DNA of 64,000 nucleotides from Parasponia andersonii (taxonomy: Eukaryota; Streptophyta; Magnoliopsida; Rosales; Cannabaceae): NCBI GenBank assembly GCA_002914805.1, contig JXTB01000545.1, forward strand, positions 108,321 through 172,320. The letters are read 5' to 3'. Made by a program: the position numbers and the translations under genes. Under the pieces are notes generated by a model, which was given only the letters and a program-made list of their open reading frames with translations, was not told the origin of the DNA and searched no databases. Shown piece after piece: positions 1 to 11,807 of this stretch. The number at the start of each line of letters is the position of its first letter. Position 1 is the first letter of the stretch.

Positions 1-2200
1 CAAGTGATTTTGAATCAAATTGCATAAAGGAGGTAATATCATTCCTCATCCTCGCCATCTTGGCTGGTGGAAAAAATTTGGCTAAAGAACATTTGAGTTA
101 GAATCTCCTCCCAAGTAATAATGGAGCTAGATTACCACTACCGAAAATTCAAGGCCATGACTTTTAGTAATTTTATGTTGAAACAATAATAAATAGTGAT
201 TTTCTAAAATTTCAGAAAATCGAGTATTTGAAATTTTATATTTTAATCCTTAAAAGTAATCAAATTTCATAATCAACAAAATTTTTCATTAGTATTATTT
301 TTTCAAGAAAATCCTTCATTTAAAGTTTAGAGAAAATTTTAAACAAGTTAGTTTAAGAATCTTGCTTATTTCATAAATTTTAGTAAAACATGTCCATTTA
401 AAACTTAAATGCAATATCTAATTAATTTACATAAAATTATTTGTATTTCTAAGTACATAAATTAATAGAAAATTCATCCTCATACATCTACTAGTAAATA
501 CACTGTTATTGGCTAAATAAATTTGACATAGAAACGAAGATGTGACATAGAATATGAACTAATCAATGAAGCTAAATAAGTTTGTCAAGTCACCAAGACA
601 ATTACTCCAAATTAAATCAATACTTGAAAGTGGGCAGAAGTAAGGAATAAGCACGTGAATGCTTAGTAGAGATTCGATTATAAGTTTTTATACATAAGTA
701 ATATACTCACGTTGAAGGTCTTGCATAGTTGATATTCCATTCAAACAGTTCATAAAACCCAAGTAGAAATCATAATCTAATAGTTCAAACATTCTAAACT
801 ATTGTAAAACATCTATAAAAACTAGTACATATCTATTCAAACCAACATATAACCATGTATGCCATCGTGATGTCTGAAATGTCCTAGTACATCACTCATA
901 AGTCCGAGTTACCTAAAGAAGCATGGTAAGTTCGAATTACCTAAAAAAGCGCTGTAACTCCGAGCATCGTAAATAGTGGTATGGACATCTCTTATCTAAT
1001 TCTTTGCCTTATCCCAGAATGAGAAAGGGAAGAGCATAAGTCTAATGACATTATCATTGACTCCATTATGCTTAAAAATATCACAAATCTCCAAAAGCTT
1101 AGCAACATGAGTGTTTAGATCATAATTGGGCAAGCCTCCGAATTGGACCCAAGTCTGAATTATTTGGATGATGGTCAATTTGATTTCATTATTGGCTTCG
1201 ATGGATGACCTTCTAATGCTATTGGCTTTGATGGATGACCTTCTAATGCTATACCATCCGCAAGTAGCCTAGTATAATCCCATAAGAATTTGGTTACAAC
1301 CCATCTTATTATTACTCGTGGTCGGCCATAATAAAATGATGAGAAGAAACTTCTCGTTTTTCCTTCCTAAGTCTCTGAAATTTGCGCTTAATTTCAATTA
1401 GATAAAGAGAAATATGTTCCAAGCTTCTTATTGTTCGCAAACAATAGCCAAAGTACCTAAAACTAAAACAAATGGTTTCAACTAAGATTATAATTGATTG
1501 ATATTAATATTTAACAAAAATAGTAGATCAATCTCGGCCATGACGCTACTATGAACTTGTTGTTTGTGTGTGTGATGGGTACGATATAGCAAATTAAAAT
1601 TTCACAAAATGTACACATTCACAAGTAATAAATATAAGTAAAAGATATTGTTCTCATAAAAATTTTGTATCAAATTTTTAAAATACTAAAATTTTATCCA
1701 AACAATTGCAAATGAATGAAATAAAATTGTTAATAGAAAAATAATCCAAATCTTAAGAGTAAGATTAAGTGCTAAAACAAAGCGTTAAATCAAGGAAATA
1801 AACCTCTAGAATTACAAGTTTATCTAATACATCACTTGAATTATTCCTTTATTTCTAATTAATTTTATCAAATCAAATTGGTGTTTTTAATTTTCTACAA
1901 ACTTTTTCCAATAGTTGTGTAGAAATAGGCCTAATTCAATTCACTATATACTTATAAGGATTAAAATTAGAAAAGATTATTAAGTTCAAGCAATCATTAA
2001 TGATTACACACATAAAAAAAGTATATTTCTATCTCATGCTACTCTATTTATAGAGAAAATACACAAATCTATTTTCCAATTTCATTAGCTAACGAAAATC
2101 CTAACAAAAAATAAAAACTAAACTAAATATCTAAATATATATTTTTAATTTTCTTTCAGCTCAGCTGCCTCGGGTTTGCTACCTAAGCGATGGGACGAGC
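1..2200 (-). mobile_element. 5' part of a decayed Ty3/gypsy element, running off the left edge
   Basis: Read on the minus strand. A stretch at 996-1178 translates to a retrotransposon gag piece, with key residues NGV...IRLMLFPFSFWDKAK as in the plant gypsy gag family. Upstream of it, at about 1534-1560, lies a degraded match to the GGCGCCGTTGCCGGGG-type primer-site region typical of Athila/Tat-like gypsy elements. Further upstream, 1570-2200 looks like the 5' LTR: it carries a TATA-like CTCTATAAATAG (plus 2041-2054) in minus orientation. The outer LTR border is uncertain, and the pol part and 3' LTR are not in the window. The element is broken and old. Seen: gag similarity and TATA. Inferred: LTR limits and clade. 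Confidence 0.5.
1191..1250. repeat. 30-bp tandem duplication
   Basis: Two adjacent copies, 1191-1220 and 1221-1250, differ at one base (ggcttcgatgg versus ggctttgatgg). They lie just upstream of the gag piece of the gypsy remnant on the minus strand. Confidence 0.85.
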
Positions 2201-2368
2201 TCCTCTGCAGACTCAGTTGATAAAAGGACAAGGCTGATAGATGTTTTGAATAATATCATTTGTTTAAAAATTTAAAATATCTAAAAAAAAATAAAAATAT
2301 ATTTATCTTGGAGATTTTCTAAATATTTAGTGATTTAGACACTTAAATGACTTGGGAATTGGGATCCA

Positions 2369-2698
2369 ATGGCGTTTGATGAAGAAAAGGGGAAGCGAGG
2401 AGCTTTGGATCCCGTGGAGTTGAAGATGGCCCGCATTCAAGAATTTTGGACTAGTGCGGTCCAGGTGTCGAATCTAAATTGGGTGGAGGGAAAGGAGTGG
2501 CTGCGTGACACAGCGCTATTTGTTAAGGAAATAGGCGCATTAGAGGAAACTAACGCTCAAAGCACAGAATCAACAGAAGCTGAGTGTGGCCGATACACTT
2601 CACTTTGCTCTGGTAAAATCTCGAATTTGATCGGCGGCCAAGATCGCCAGTTATTGCATGTTTTCCTACTCGTGCGTATGTTTGTGAATAAAAGCTAG
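2369..2698 (+). CDS. Unidentified ORF, 109 codons
   Basis: I do not recognise this protein. The frame opens at an ATG in a fair plant start context (ccaatggcg) and runs 109 codons. Base composition is visibly richer in G and C than the flanks over its first 250 bases, which is why it is listed. The N-terminal half is mixed and charged and could be helical, with motifs such as KMARIQEFW and WVEGKEWLRD. The middle is Glu/Thr/Ser-rich and the last 25 residues look like read-through into non-coding DNA. There is no signal peptide. It could be a captured or broken exon of a host gene, possibly with a splice site near the end of the GC-richer part. Function unknown. Confidence 0.25.
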   Translation: MAFDEEKGKRGALDPVELKMARIQEFWTSAVQVSNLNWVEGKEWLRDTALFVKEIGALEETNAQSTESTEAECGRYTSLCSGKISNLIGGQDRQLLHVFLLVRMFVNKS

Positions 2699-3108
2699 TT
2701 TTCTTTTTCACCCTCCTATCTAAAATTGTCAATTTTCACATTTCCATCTAATTGCAATTTTTATATTTCCATCTAATTGACCTACACAAAGGATAAAATA
2801 AAAATAAATAATTTTTTTTTAATTATTTTAAAACATAACAAAATATTAGTATTAAGATACAAAATAATTCTATCTTCGTACAGTTATCAATGAGTGAGCA
2901 CCGTCAACCATTATGATACATGCTCGCAATTAATTTTTTTTTCACCACATTTATATTTTGTTGATCAAGTTTGAGAACTACAATATTTCTAAATATTAGT
3001 CGTTATATCTATAAAGAGTATTTATGCCAATTTTAAGTTTGTATTCATCTAAAATCAAGGCGAATTCTGCTATACAATCCCAAATTTTTGATGTATCTAT
3101 GCAGTTTT
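2699..3108. other. Intergenic, nothing recognised
   Basis: AT-rich DNA with homopolymer T runs. I see no coding signal, RNA gene or element ends here. Confidence 0.5.
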
Positions 3109-3372
3109 GTATTCCTATTAGTTATGAACTAAGGATTATAATTATTGCTGTGGATACAACTTCACCAGATTTTACACCACTAGGACAGAAAAGAAAAACA
3201 AAATTGTGAATGCTATGGGTGATTTGAGTCGGTCACACACTGTATTCCTATTAGTTATGAACTAAGGATTATAATTATTGTTGTGGATACAACTTCACCA
3301 GATTTTACCCCACTAGGACAGAAAAGAAAAACAAAATTGTGAATGCTATGGGTGATTTGAGTCGGTCACACA
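3109..3372. repeat. 132-bp tandem duplication
   Basis: Copy 1 is 3109-3240 and copy 2 is 3241-3372, head to tail with only a couple of differences by eye (attgctg/attgttg and ttacacc/ttacccc). The unit contains a short plus-strand frame ending in PLGQKRKTKL followed by a stop, but no gene could be assigned. The near identity suggests a fairly recent event. Confidence 0.9.
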
Positions 3373-4160
3373 CTGAGATCGAAAACTGAATTTTTTTTTT
3401 TTTTTGAGATTGAATGAATGAGGAGGAAAGGGCAGCAACTGGAAATTTCATCTCAAAATGAAAACTATTGCTAATTTCGGAGTCTGTACGAAGAAGGGTA
3501 GATAATATTGTCAAAGCGAGTGCCTAAACGCGAAGCCTAATAGTAACATTTGATCATCTCCTCTGGCGAATGGTATTGGTGTAGCCCTAGGGTTTCTTAG
3601 GTTATTGGTTTCAAGTCATGGTGCGACCACTAACTTATCAGTTCTTTGGGTATTGCGTATTGCGTTAATCAATTAGGTATTTTAGGGTATTGATTAGATT
3701 AGTGGCATCAACGATACTGAAACACCTAATGGATTATGCAGAGTCATGCTGATGAGATACGTTATTGGGTATTAATTATTTGATTCCGTGTAAGGTTGCC
3801 GTTAGTACCGAAAACCAGTGGCTTATCGATTTTTCGGGCAAGCTTCGAAATTCTTAGAGTTTCGCATATATCCTTCCAATTCTTTAAATTGCAATCGTAA
3901 TAGTTCGTTTCCTCTTAGAAGATTGTATTTATGTATTGTATTTAGGCATGATTATGAAAAGTACTTTGATCCATTTATGACTTTGATTTCGATAAGATTT
4001 CATTTTCTTGGGTTTTCAGTTCAATTTTTAATTTTTGTAGTTTATTGGAGATATCCATTCGAGAAAAACAAAGGTTTATGATATTCATTCGAAAAAAATG
4101 GTTTATTGGAGATTTAATTTTCTATGTGGAGGTGTATGATATAATAGCTGGAAGTATACA
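3373..4160. other. Intergenic, no gene recognised
   Basis: Includes an ORF of 87 codons (3818-4081, plus) rich in Phe/Leu/Tyr with no recognisable motif. It is treated as chance. The stretch lies upstream of the NAC remnant and may hold its old promoter, but no element is identifiable. Confidence 0.4.
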
Positions 4161-4167
4161 ATCTGAT

Positions 4168-4308
4168 CCTATTTCAATCAAGTGACTCAAATGCCTCTAA
4201 AATGGGCCTATTTCAATCACGTGATTCAAATGCTTCTAAAATGGGTTGCAGTACTAACGCCAAAAACTAGGTCTAAAATGGGTTGCAGTACTAACGCCAA
4301 AAACTAGG
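4168..4308. repeat. Two overlapping short tandem duplications (39 bp and 37 bp)
   Basis: A 39-bp unit starting cctatttcaatca is at 4168-4206 and again at 4207-4245. Overlapping its end, a 37-bp unit (tctaaaatgggttgcagtac...) is at 4235-4271 and 4272-4308. The second pair is essentially identical. Confidence 0.85.
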
Positions 4309-4565
4309 GTCCTATAGTAGAATTTCCCCTAAAATCAAATATATTTAACTGAAAAATATTGGTCTAAAAAAAAATTAGCTAGAAGGGTGTAGGCCAATAA
4401 ATCATTTTCACTAGCTAGAAGGTGAGGATATTCATTACTCAAGTGAAAAATTTTAGTGTATTGCTACGGTAAAAGGTGTAGGCCGATAAAACATTTTCAC
4501 TAGTGTTGTCACATTTATGTAGAGATAATGTTTAATTTTAAGAGAACGTGTATTCTTTTTTTGAA

Positions 4566-4567
4566 AN

Positions 4568-4626
<59 letters not shown>
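4566..4626. repeat. (TA)n microsatellite
   Basis: About 30 TA units with an ambiguous base at 4567. Short ORFs over it are translations of the repeat (Tyr-Ile runs) and are not genes. Confidence 0.95.
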
Positions 4627-4628
<2 letters not shown>

Positions 4629-4847
4629 TTCCATATACAAACATAAATTATGCACGTCTATTATACGAGTTTTGGATAATAATTTATATGGATATACGAG
4701 GTTTACAAATACAGGACTCCTCGATATAGATATATAAATAAGTATAAATAATAAAGCACTACAGATCGATTGTCCATTCACTTAACAACACTTTTTCTTT
4801 AACCAGCAATATCTTGTCTTCTCTAACTAGCTTCAGCACCCTCATCA

Positions 4848-5129
4848 ATGGAGTATTACTGTGATCACTGTCGTAATCAGTTGAGGATAGCACGAAACCC
4901 TCCTCTTCTTCTTCTTTAAACAAGGATGATCAAAATTCAAAGTCATCATTGTGTCCGCCGTCAGATCCATCGTGGTTGACACCATTCGAGTTCGATACGG
5001 TACCGCGGTGGCTTAAATTTGCTCCCACGGACGAAGGATTTGTTGAATTACTTTTGAAATAACTCAACATTAAGCAGCCTTTGCCACCCAACAAAATCTG
5101 AAACGTTGAGATTTACAACAACAGAGCTC
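4848..5129 (+). pseudogene. NAC remnant, exon 1 (subdomains A to part of B)
   Basis: The frame beginning near 4922 gives an N-terminal leader (DDQNSKSSLCPPSDPSW), then W-L-K-F-A-P-T-D-E-G, matching the G-F-R-F-H-P-T-D-E-E core of NAC subdomain A. It continues through QPLPPNKI to the VEIYNN match to the DIYKY region. Two stops interrupt the frame. The ATG at 4848 opens in another frame. A GTATGT donor at 5130 marks the likely exon end. Confidence 0.75.
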
Positions 5130-5224
5130 GTATGTAATTAAGTGAATCCGTATAGTCTTGTCTTCTCTTTAATTCAAACAAACTTCATGAGGACATTATC
5201 TTAAGAATTCTAATCTCATATTTT

Positions 5225-5836
5225 TGTTGATGTATGTGAATATGTGTGAACAGAATTAAATATATTTGTGTGAATACATGTGAACATATATGTGAACAGA
5301 TTTGTATGAACACACATGAACATGTCTATGAGAACACATGTGAACATATATGTGTGAAGACATGTGAACATATACATGTAAATACCTAAATTGTGTGCAA
5401 ACTGTGTAAAGGTTGGTAAAAGATAAATAGAGCCTTCATTTCTATATTCTCTTCATCCCAAAAATTAGAAATATTTTAAGTTCTCTCTTCTAATTAAATC
5501 CTTTCTTTTCTCTTTATTTCTCTTTTCATACAAAGTAGAGTTTCTTTGTGAAAGAGAAAGGTTTCAAAAAGTGGTGGTGTAAGGTGTGAGTAAAAGAATA
5601 TTTGTGAGAAATTGCTTAGGTGTATTAGGGTTTATGTGATTGTAGAAACTTTTCATAGAATGAAGTACTTTTCTGAGAGACACTAGTTTTTCTCCTGATT
5701 TGGGAGTTTTTCACTTAAATTCTTATATTGTGAGATTAGTTTATATTCCATATTATTATTTCTCTATTATTCTGACATTTCTTTAAAGTGATCAGATACT
5801 AAAAGTAGCAAATCAAGGTCAGTTAGATTCCCAATA
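5225..5836 (+). repeat. 5' LTR of copia element A
   Basis: Starts TGTTGATG and ends CCAATA, directly followed by the primer site. The first 180 bases are a short-period repeat built on tgtgaacatatatgtgaa. Confidence 0.75.
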
Positions 5837-7194
5837 AGTGATATTAGAGCAAGGTTCTTTGGTGCACTAGAGCTTGGTGTTAGTTTAAAAAATAAGAAGG
5901 TTATGTTCAAGTGGGAGCATTTGAATCCTTTAATCTTTTTTGGGAATTTTCTTTGTAGTTTTTCAAGCTAGAAGTACGAAGCGAGATATTAGGAAACAAG
6001 ATTTCAATTTAAGCGAGATATTAGGAAACAAGATTTCAATTTTGATTATAGCTGATGTGGATAAATTTGATAGGAACAACAATTTTGGCTTGTGGCAAAT
6101 ACAAGTCAAGGATTTATTGATTCAATCTAGATTACATAAGGTTTTGAAAGGCAGAGAGGCTTACAAGGGCAAAGATTCTAAGAACTCTAGTATGAGTGAT
6201 AAAGACTAGGATGATCTAGATGAGAGAGCTACAAGTACGATACGCATATATCCAGCCAAAAATATCCTTGCAAATGTGCTTAGAATAATGACGATCAAAG
6301 ATCTCTGTGGAAAGCTTGGAGAATTGTATCAAACGAAAGATGTTTCAAATCTAGTGTACTTGAAGGAAAATTTTTATACATTGCATGAGAATTAAGGTAT
6401 AAAATTTCTGGTCATCTAAGTATCTTGAATGATATTGTTTCTGAATTAAAGATTATTAGATTGAAGATTGAAGATGAAGATAAAATATTGCAATTCATTT
6501 GGTCTCTTCGACCTTCCTATAAATATTTCAAAACCTATTTTGGTGCATGGGAATGAGATTGTAGTTTTTTTAAAGTCACAAATAAACTTTTGTCTAAAAA
6601 AAGAAGGCTGATAGGTAGTAGAAATAATATTCTAAATGAAAATTCAGCATTAGCAGTCATGACTGGAAAGAAAAACTCTGTGAAAAAGAATGTAATATTC
6701 TGGGATATAGTTAATCTAGGCACCTGAAAAAAATTGTCAAAAAGGTGAAGCGAGTTCAGCTAAAAGTTCTAAATCTGGTGATGCTACTAATATTGTCTCC
6801 TGTGATGAAGACAATGATTTTATCCTTTGATCATGATATGTTTATCCTCATGGTATACCGCTTATCTCCAAAGATACCATGAAAGAAGATGTGTCACAAT
6901 TAGTAGCAGCAAATTTGCACATAGACATTAGTTTGGGATTGATGTAAGGTATGTGCTGAATAATGTCAATAGCTAATGGACTCCTAGAGAAGTCAAACAT
7001 GTTAGTTAGCACTATAATTATCAGTAAGATTTGTTCGATATGAGTTGAGATGAAAATCTTAGAATTCATCAATTCTAAGTGGTATACTCATATGGTAGAA
7101 TATGATTATCAGTAAAGACAATGATAACAAAATAAGTCATGAGATAAGATCATATGTGAGGACATGATTGAAATCAAGTATTAAAGTAGGAGAT

Positions 7195-7843
7195 TATTGA
7201 TGTATGTGAACATGTGTGAATAGAAGTAAATATATCTATATGAATATATATGAACATATATGTGAACACATATGAACGTGTATATATGAACACATGTGAA
7301 TAAATATGAACATATATATATATATATGTGAAGATGTATGAATATATACATATGAACACCTAAATGGTGTGCAAACTATGTGGAGGTTGGTGAAGAATTG
7401 GTGAGCCTAGCATATAAATAGAGGCTTTATTTCTTCATTTTCTTGATCCCAAAAATTGGAAGTATTTTAAGTTCTCTCTTTTAATTAAGTCCTTTCTTTT
7501 CTTTTTATTTCTCCTTCCAAAGAGTAGAGTTTCTGTGTTAAGAGGAATTGTCAAAAAGTGGTGGTGTAAGGTATAAATGAAAGAATACTTGTGAGAAAGT
7601 GCTTGGGTATAGTTGGATCATTGGGTAGAAAAGATGGAAATTTATGCGATTATAGAAACTTTTTATATAGTGAAATTTGTTTATGAGAGATATCACTTTT
7701 TCTCCTGATTTAGGAGTTTTCCATTTAAATTCTTGTGTTGTGAGATTAATTTTTATTCTATGTTATTATTTCTCTATTATTTTGATATTTATTTGAAGTG
7801 AAATCCTGAAAATATCGAATTTGGGTCTGTCATATTCCTAATA
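7195..7843 (+). repeat. 3' LTR of copia element A
   Basis: Starts TATTGATG after a purine-rich tract (aaagtaggagat) and ends CTAATA, followed by the target duplication ATTTT. It matches the 5' LTR over its length with scattered differences, so the insertion is not recent. Confidence 0.75.
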
Positions 7844-7848
7844 ATTTT

Positions 7849-9552
7849 AACTATGAATTCGTTCTTTTCAAGTCATAAATCATAATCATAACGACTACAG
7901 TTAATATCATAGGTTAATTTATAGTTGTAGTTTATCTTAATTTGGTAAGTAGTACCCTCGTTTACCGTTTTATTAGATTTTAATATTATCTATTCTGTTT
8001 TAGTAATTTCCTTTTTAACATATCATATGTAATATAAATAGTGCTAGTATTTCTTTTTAAACGAAATTTCTCATGAGATTATATCAACAATCAATTAAAT
8101 GGCTCCATTAAATATAATGTATATTAGTCAGTTCCACAAAAAGCAGACAAAATAAATTCTACCACATCTAGAGACAATAATCTCCAAGCAGATCTTAGAG
8201 CCATCATTAACTTCATAAAGGTGTCCATCAGTAAATACTACAGTATACTATCGGCATCCATCAAAAGACGCTATAGCAAACTCTTGGTGTCCATCAATAA
8301 ATGCTATAATAATCCCCTCTTGATATGATGAATCTTACAAATCTAGTTCTCAAAGCTTCAAATCTGGAGAAAAACCCACAAAACACTATCAGAAAATATA
8401 AAAAAAAAAAAAACAAAAACCCATACAAATCTAAAATTAAGTGGGATAAAACATCTATAAAACCATATCTATAGTATACAACTTTCACAAAAAGTGGAAG
8501 GACTTATTGCATAAAAAAAATAAAGAAAAGAAATGAAAAAAAAAATCCCAATTGGAGAGAAATCTAAGAGATCTCCCCATCTGGTAGATTACAAACCTAA
8601 AAGAATTTCAGAAAAAATCCCTATTGGAGAAAGAGATCTAAGAGATCTTCGTCCCCGGTGGGTTACAAACTTAAAAAAATCTCAAAATACCACTGCCACT
8701 TCGGGACGTAAGTTGAGAGAAGAGAGGAGATGGCCGAGAGAGTGGCATGATAGAATGAACACGAAACTAATAGTGTTAGTATAGTAGATATTGTTTATTT
8801 ACTCTATCATAGGGAAAACAAAACTTAATATTAACTTTCAAATTTTAATATTATGGTTATCAAAGTAAATATTACAATTTAACTTCATTATAATATTTAT
8901 GGGTATTCATCTGTTCCAATCTATATTTTTTTAACATATTTATATCTGATTTACATTAGATATGGATTTCAGATTTCTCATTCAATCCATTCCGCATAAA
9001 AATAACTAAACCAATCTAATCCAATCTGCAAATATATGGATTGGATCCATTACTTGGGCTTGATTAATAAACTTCTAAAATTAGGCTTCATGCCATTTTT
9101 TGTCCTGAATTATTTAATTTTAGCACAAATTTGAGTATTTCTTACAAATTTTACCGATTATTGATCATATATATACATATAAAATTAAATACAATCTATT
9201 AAAATTTAAAATTAAACTTAATTTAAACCCAAAATACTAAATAATACATATTTTATTTAAAAATCTATATATTAAGTACGAACTGGATTAGATCGATTAC
9301 TTTTCAAGATAAAACAATATCTGATCTACAGAAGTGCGGATTCCAATTTTGGATCCACTCCAATCCAACAAATTAGATCGTGTGAATTTTGGACACTCGT
9401 TGAAATAATTGTAACTTTTAGAATGAAATCTAACCATTTATATTGTATTTGTATTGATAAGGAAAAACTTTATTTGATCGTTATGCAAATTTCTATTTAT
9501 ATAGGGGTATAATCTATAGATTGATAATTGTTTGTATAACATATTTCTTTTT
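7849..9552. other. NAC intron 1 sequence with small repeats, no gene
   Basis: At 8215-8310 there are three loose copies of a gtgtccatcaataaatgctata motif. At 8544-8687 a unit of about 72 bp is duplicated in tandem (second copy from 8616). Around 8930-9400 there is repetitive sequence with several ATCCAATC/GGATTGGAT motifs in both directions, resembling an old degenerate element, but no clear ends were found. Short ORFs here have no recognisable content. Confidence 0.45.
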
Positions 9553-10926
9553 GTTTCTTGCATGGATTAAAATATTGCGACATTTGTGGATATTTTAACA
9601 GTAATTTCTATATTTTGAAGTTTCAACATCGATATTGGATAGAAAGATATTTTTCCTGTGTATCCATGAAATATCTATAAAATATCGACAATGTTAATGA
9701 TACGACAATATCAATAAAATGTCAGTAAAAAATGAGCAAATATTGAGATATTTATGGACATTGTTATGACAATGGTATCGGTATTTTGAAATGTTGATAG
9801 AAATGTCGAATTTTGTCCAAGTATTTTTTTTTCTTTTTTCTTTATGGAAAACGATAGTAAAGAGTACAAAAATAAATTACAGTTCTCCCTTGAAAACATT
9901 GCATGAAGATTATAGAAATAATGACAGGAGTGATGAGAATACTGATGGTGAAAATGAGCCTGATAATGATGGTAATGGGTCTAATGATGATGAGAATAAG
10001 AATTACAGAGTACAAGATGATGACAATATACCTTTGAGTCCCATTTAGTTGTGAAGAAAATTTCATGCATACAATATAAGATGAAGATCATGGTTGTAGA
10101 GATGCCGGTTCTAGTACTGGGGCAATTGGGAAACAATTTGAAAAAAAAAATATAGGAGGCAAAGGAAGATTGAGTCAGATTGATGAAAATTCTATTTCCA
10201 TGAGTTTTGAATCAATGTGCATGGAAACTGATCAAAGCTCATATGATTTTGATCTTGCTTTTTATAATCCTAACAAAGGGTCAAGTTCAGAAATGCAAAA
10301 TGAAGGTAATTTCTTTGGTTATAAAATAATTATTCAACCTTCTCCTCAAATTAATATTGATATGTCCATGTATATCTATCAAGATTTTTTTATCAAGTTG
10401 GATAAATTCAAATTATCAACTACTGTTAATATATATGTAGCACATAAATACCTATCTTCAAACCTACTCATACAGACTCACTGGAGAAAGATACTCTTTG
10501 GATTAAGACGAGAATTTCTCTTATGACTTTATCTTCACAGAAACTCGTTTTGGTATTGAATGTATTCGAACTGTTCTATATTATTAACGATTTTTATTTA
10601 TTTTTAATGTAATTTAGAACTAGTTTTAATTTGTAAGGTATTTATATGAGATGTATTATGTACTCTGATTTTAAAATTGTTCTATAAAATGAAATTCAGT
10701 TATTTTCTACTATATACATATATTTTATTGTCTTATAAAGTATACATAAATTGTGTTTTTAAATAAAAACTAGTATAAATCATGCAATATCACTTGATTT
10801 AGCATTTTTGAGAGTTTTCTTTAAAAATTTTGATTTCGGTATTTTTTCAGAATATCTTCGATGTTGACAATATCTTCGATAACTTCCGTAAAATAAAACC
10901 TCGACATTTTAATCCATGGTTCCTTG
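9553..10926. mobile_element. Short hAT-type DNA transposon with 8-bp target duplication
   Basis: The ends at 9561-9573 (CATGGATTAAAAT) and 10906-10918 (ATTTTAATCCATG) are perfect 13-bp inverted repeats. They are flanked by 8-bp direct repeats, GTTTCTTG at 9553-9560 and GTTCCTTG at 10919-10926 (7 of 8 identical). An 8-bp target duplication is the hAT hallmark. Sub-terminal regions are rich in aatatcg motifs. The 1.36 kb body has two plus-strand ORFs, one acidic (9791-10048: DENTDGENEPDNDGNGSNDD) and one of 118 codons (10170-10526: ETDQSSYDFDLAFYNPNKGSSSE). Neither contains a recognisable transposase core, so this is a non-autonomous or internally deleted copy. It sits in intron 1 of the NAC remnant. 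Confidence 0.75.
10170..10526 (+). pseudogene. ORF inside hAT element, possible remnant of a transposase tail
   Basis: 118 codons, polar and Ser/Asn/Asp-rich in the first half, with no zinc finger and no hAT dimerisation motif visible. Its position inside the inverted repeats suggests it derives from the element's own coding region, but I could not match it to a known transposase. Function unknown. Confidence 0.3.
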
Positions 10927-11400
10927 TTTGGATATAAACTAATTAATATACATGTAAGAACTAATCCGAATGGAGAAAAGTTAATCCTCGTTGATGACTA
11001 ATAGCTAGTGCTTCTTTTCCTCTTATGCATGATACCAACCATAAGTTTTCTCTTTACCTTTCTGGATATACTTAATTTTTTTTCTTTTTTCTTTTGGAAT
11101 ATAATTTGTCGAGAATAAGATAGATTTTAGATTTTGCTTTTTTGTTTTATTTTATTTTTTTTTCCGACAGTTAGTATAGATTTGAGAATTTTGTACCTGA
11201 AAACCACCGAATGCTTTGTAGATAAGGCATACACGTGATAAGGATAACTAATATTTCAATTTTAATCTATGAATTTGAGTCTTTTGTAAATGGATTAAGA
11301 TTAGTTAGAGAGAACGTTGTGTATTTAACATTAATTTAAATTCATTTTTATTTTTCTTTAGCTTGTTGTGAGTTTAGGATAAAGATTAGTCTAATTAAGA
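10927..11400. other. NAC intron 1 sequence, nothing recognised
   Basis: AT-rich with T runs. No gene, RNA or repeat ends found. Confidence 0.5.
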
Positions 11401-11405
11401 TTTTA

Positions 11406-11807
11406 TATTGGAAATAAAACAAGCTTTATTACTTATTTACTAGAAACTATGCTTCTTTCTCTCTTCACTTCACTTTTAGAAGCTTTACTTCTTACTTGAT
11501 GCTTAGAACCCAAATAGAGAGGAGTATTTATATTACATGAGAAACAAAAAGAAGCACACAAATAAAAAATTACAAAAATTCTTAAGCCATACATATTTTC
11601 TTCTACACTATTTTAATAATAATATAAGTAATCAAATGATTCACATGCATAAAACTAATATCTAGCTAACACTAGAAGGTTTTAGGTAGAAAACTCCTTT
11701 AATTTAGACTTGGACTTTTTGCACTTGGGCTATTTCCAATTTATTAGACCTCATGGTGATGGGCCTAGAACACTCCTCATGGGCTTGAAATAAGTATATT
11801 TTCAGCA
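11406..11807 (-). repeat. 3' LTR of the copia element
   Basis: Shares long blocks with 24984-25446 (for example tcacatgcataaaactaata and ctagctaacactagaaggtt) but is about 60 bp shorter. Ends TTTTCAGCA next to the polypurine tract. Confidence 0.85.

Larger units (their letters stand above)
5220..7848 (+). mobile_element. Gag-only Ty1/copia element A (TR-GAG-like), with 5-bp target duplication ATTTT
   Basis: Element body 5225-7843 (about 2.6 kb) flanked by ATTTT at 5220-5224 and 7844-7848. LTRs are 5225-5836 and 7195-7843, similar in the GTGAACATATATGTGAA-rich 5' part and in the 3' half. A tRNA-iMet-type primer site, close to AGTGGTATCAGAGC, starts at 5837. The roughly 1.36 kb inside encodes only a gag-like region (about 5940-6720: DKFDRNNNFGLWQIQVKDLL, then a LYQTKDVSNLVYLKE match). 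No protease, integrase or reverse transcriptase is present. Gag is broken in several places. It lies in intron 1 of the NAC remnant. Copia origin is known from the gag and primer site; non-autonomous mobility is inferred. Confidence 0.8.

Noticed and set aside
4168-4308. Short direct repeats that could suggest a CRISPR-like array
   Set aside because: Only two head-to-tail copies of each unit with no spacers, in a plant genome.
4453-4781. Three overlapping ORFs on both strands
   Set aside because: They are translations of the (TA)n microsatellite (Tyr-Ile repeats) and its flanks.
7174-7359. Minus-strand ORF rich in Tyr, Ile, His
   Set aside because: Antisense translation of the tgtgaacatatatg repeat in the 3' LTR of copia element A.
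8930-9420. Possible MITE with repeated ATCCAATC motifs
   Set aside because: No convincing inverted ends or target duplication could be found.
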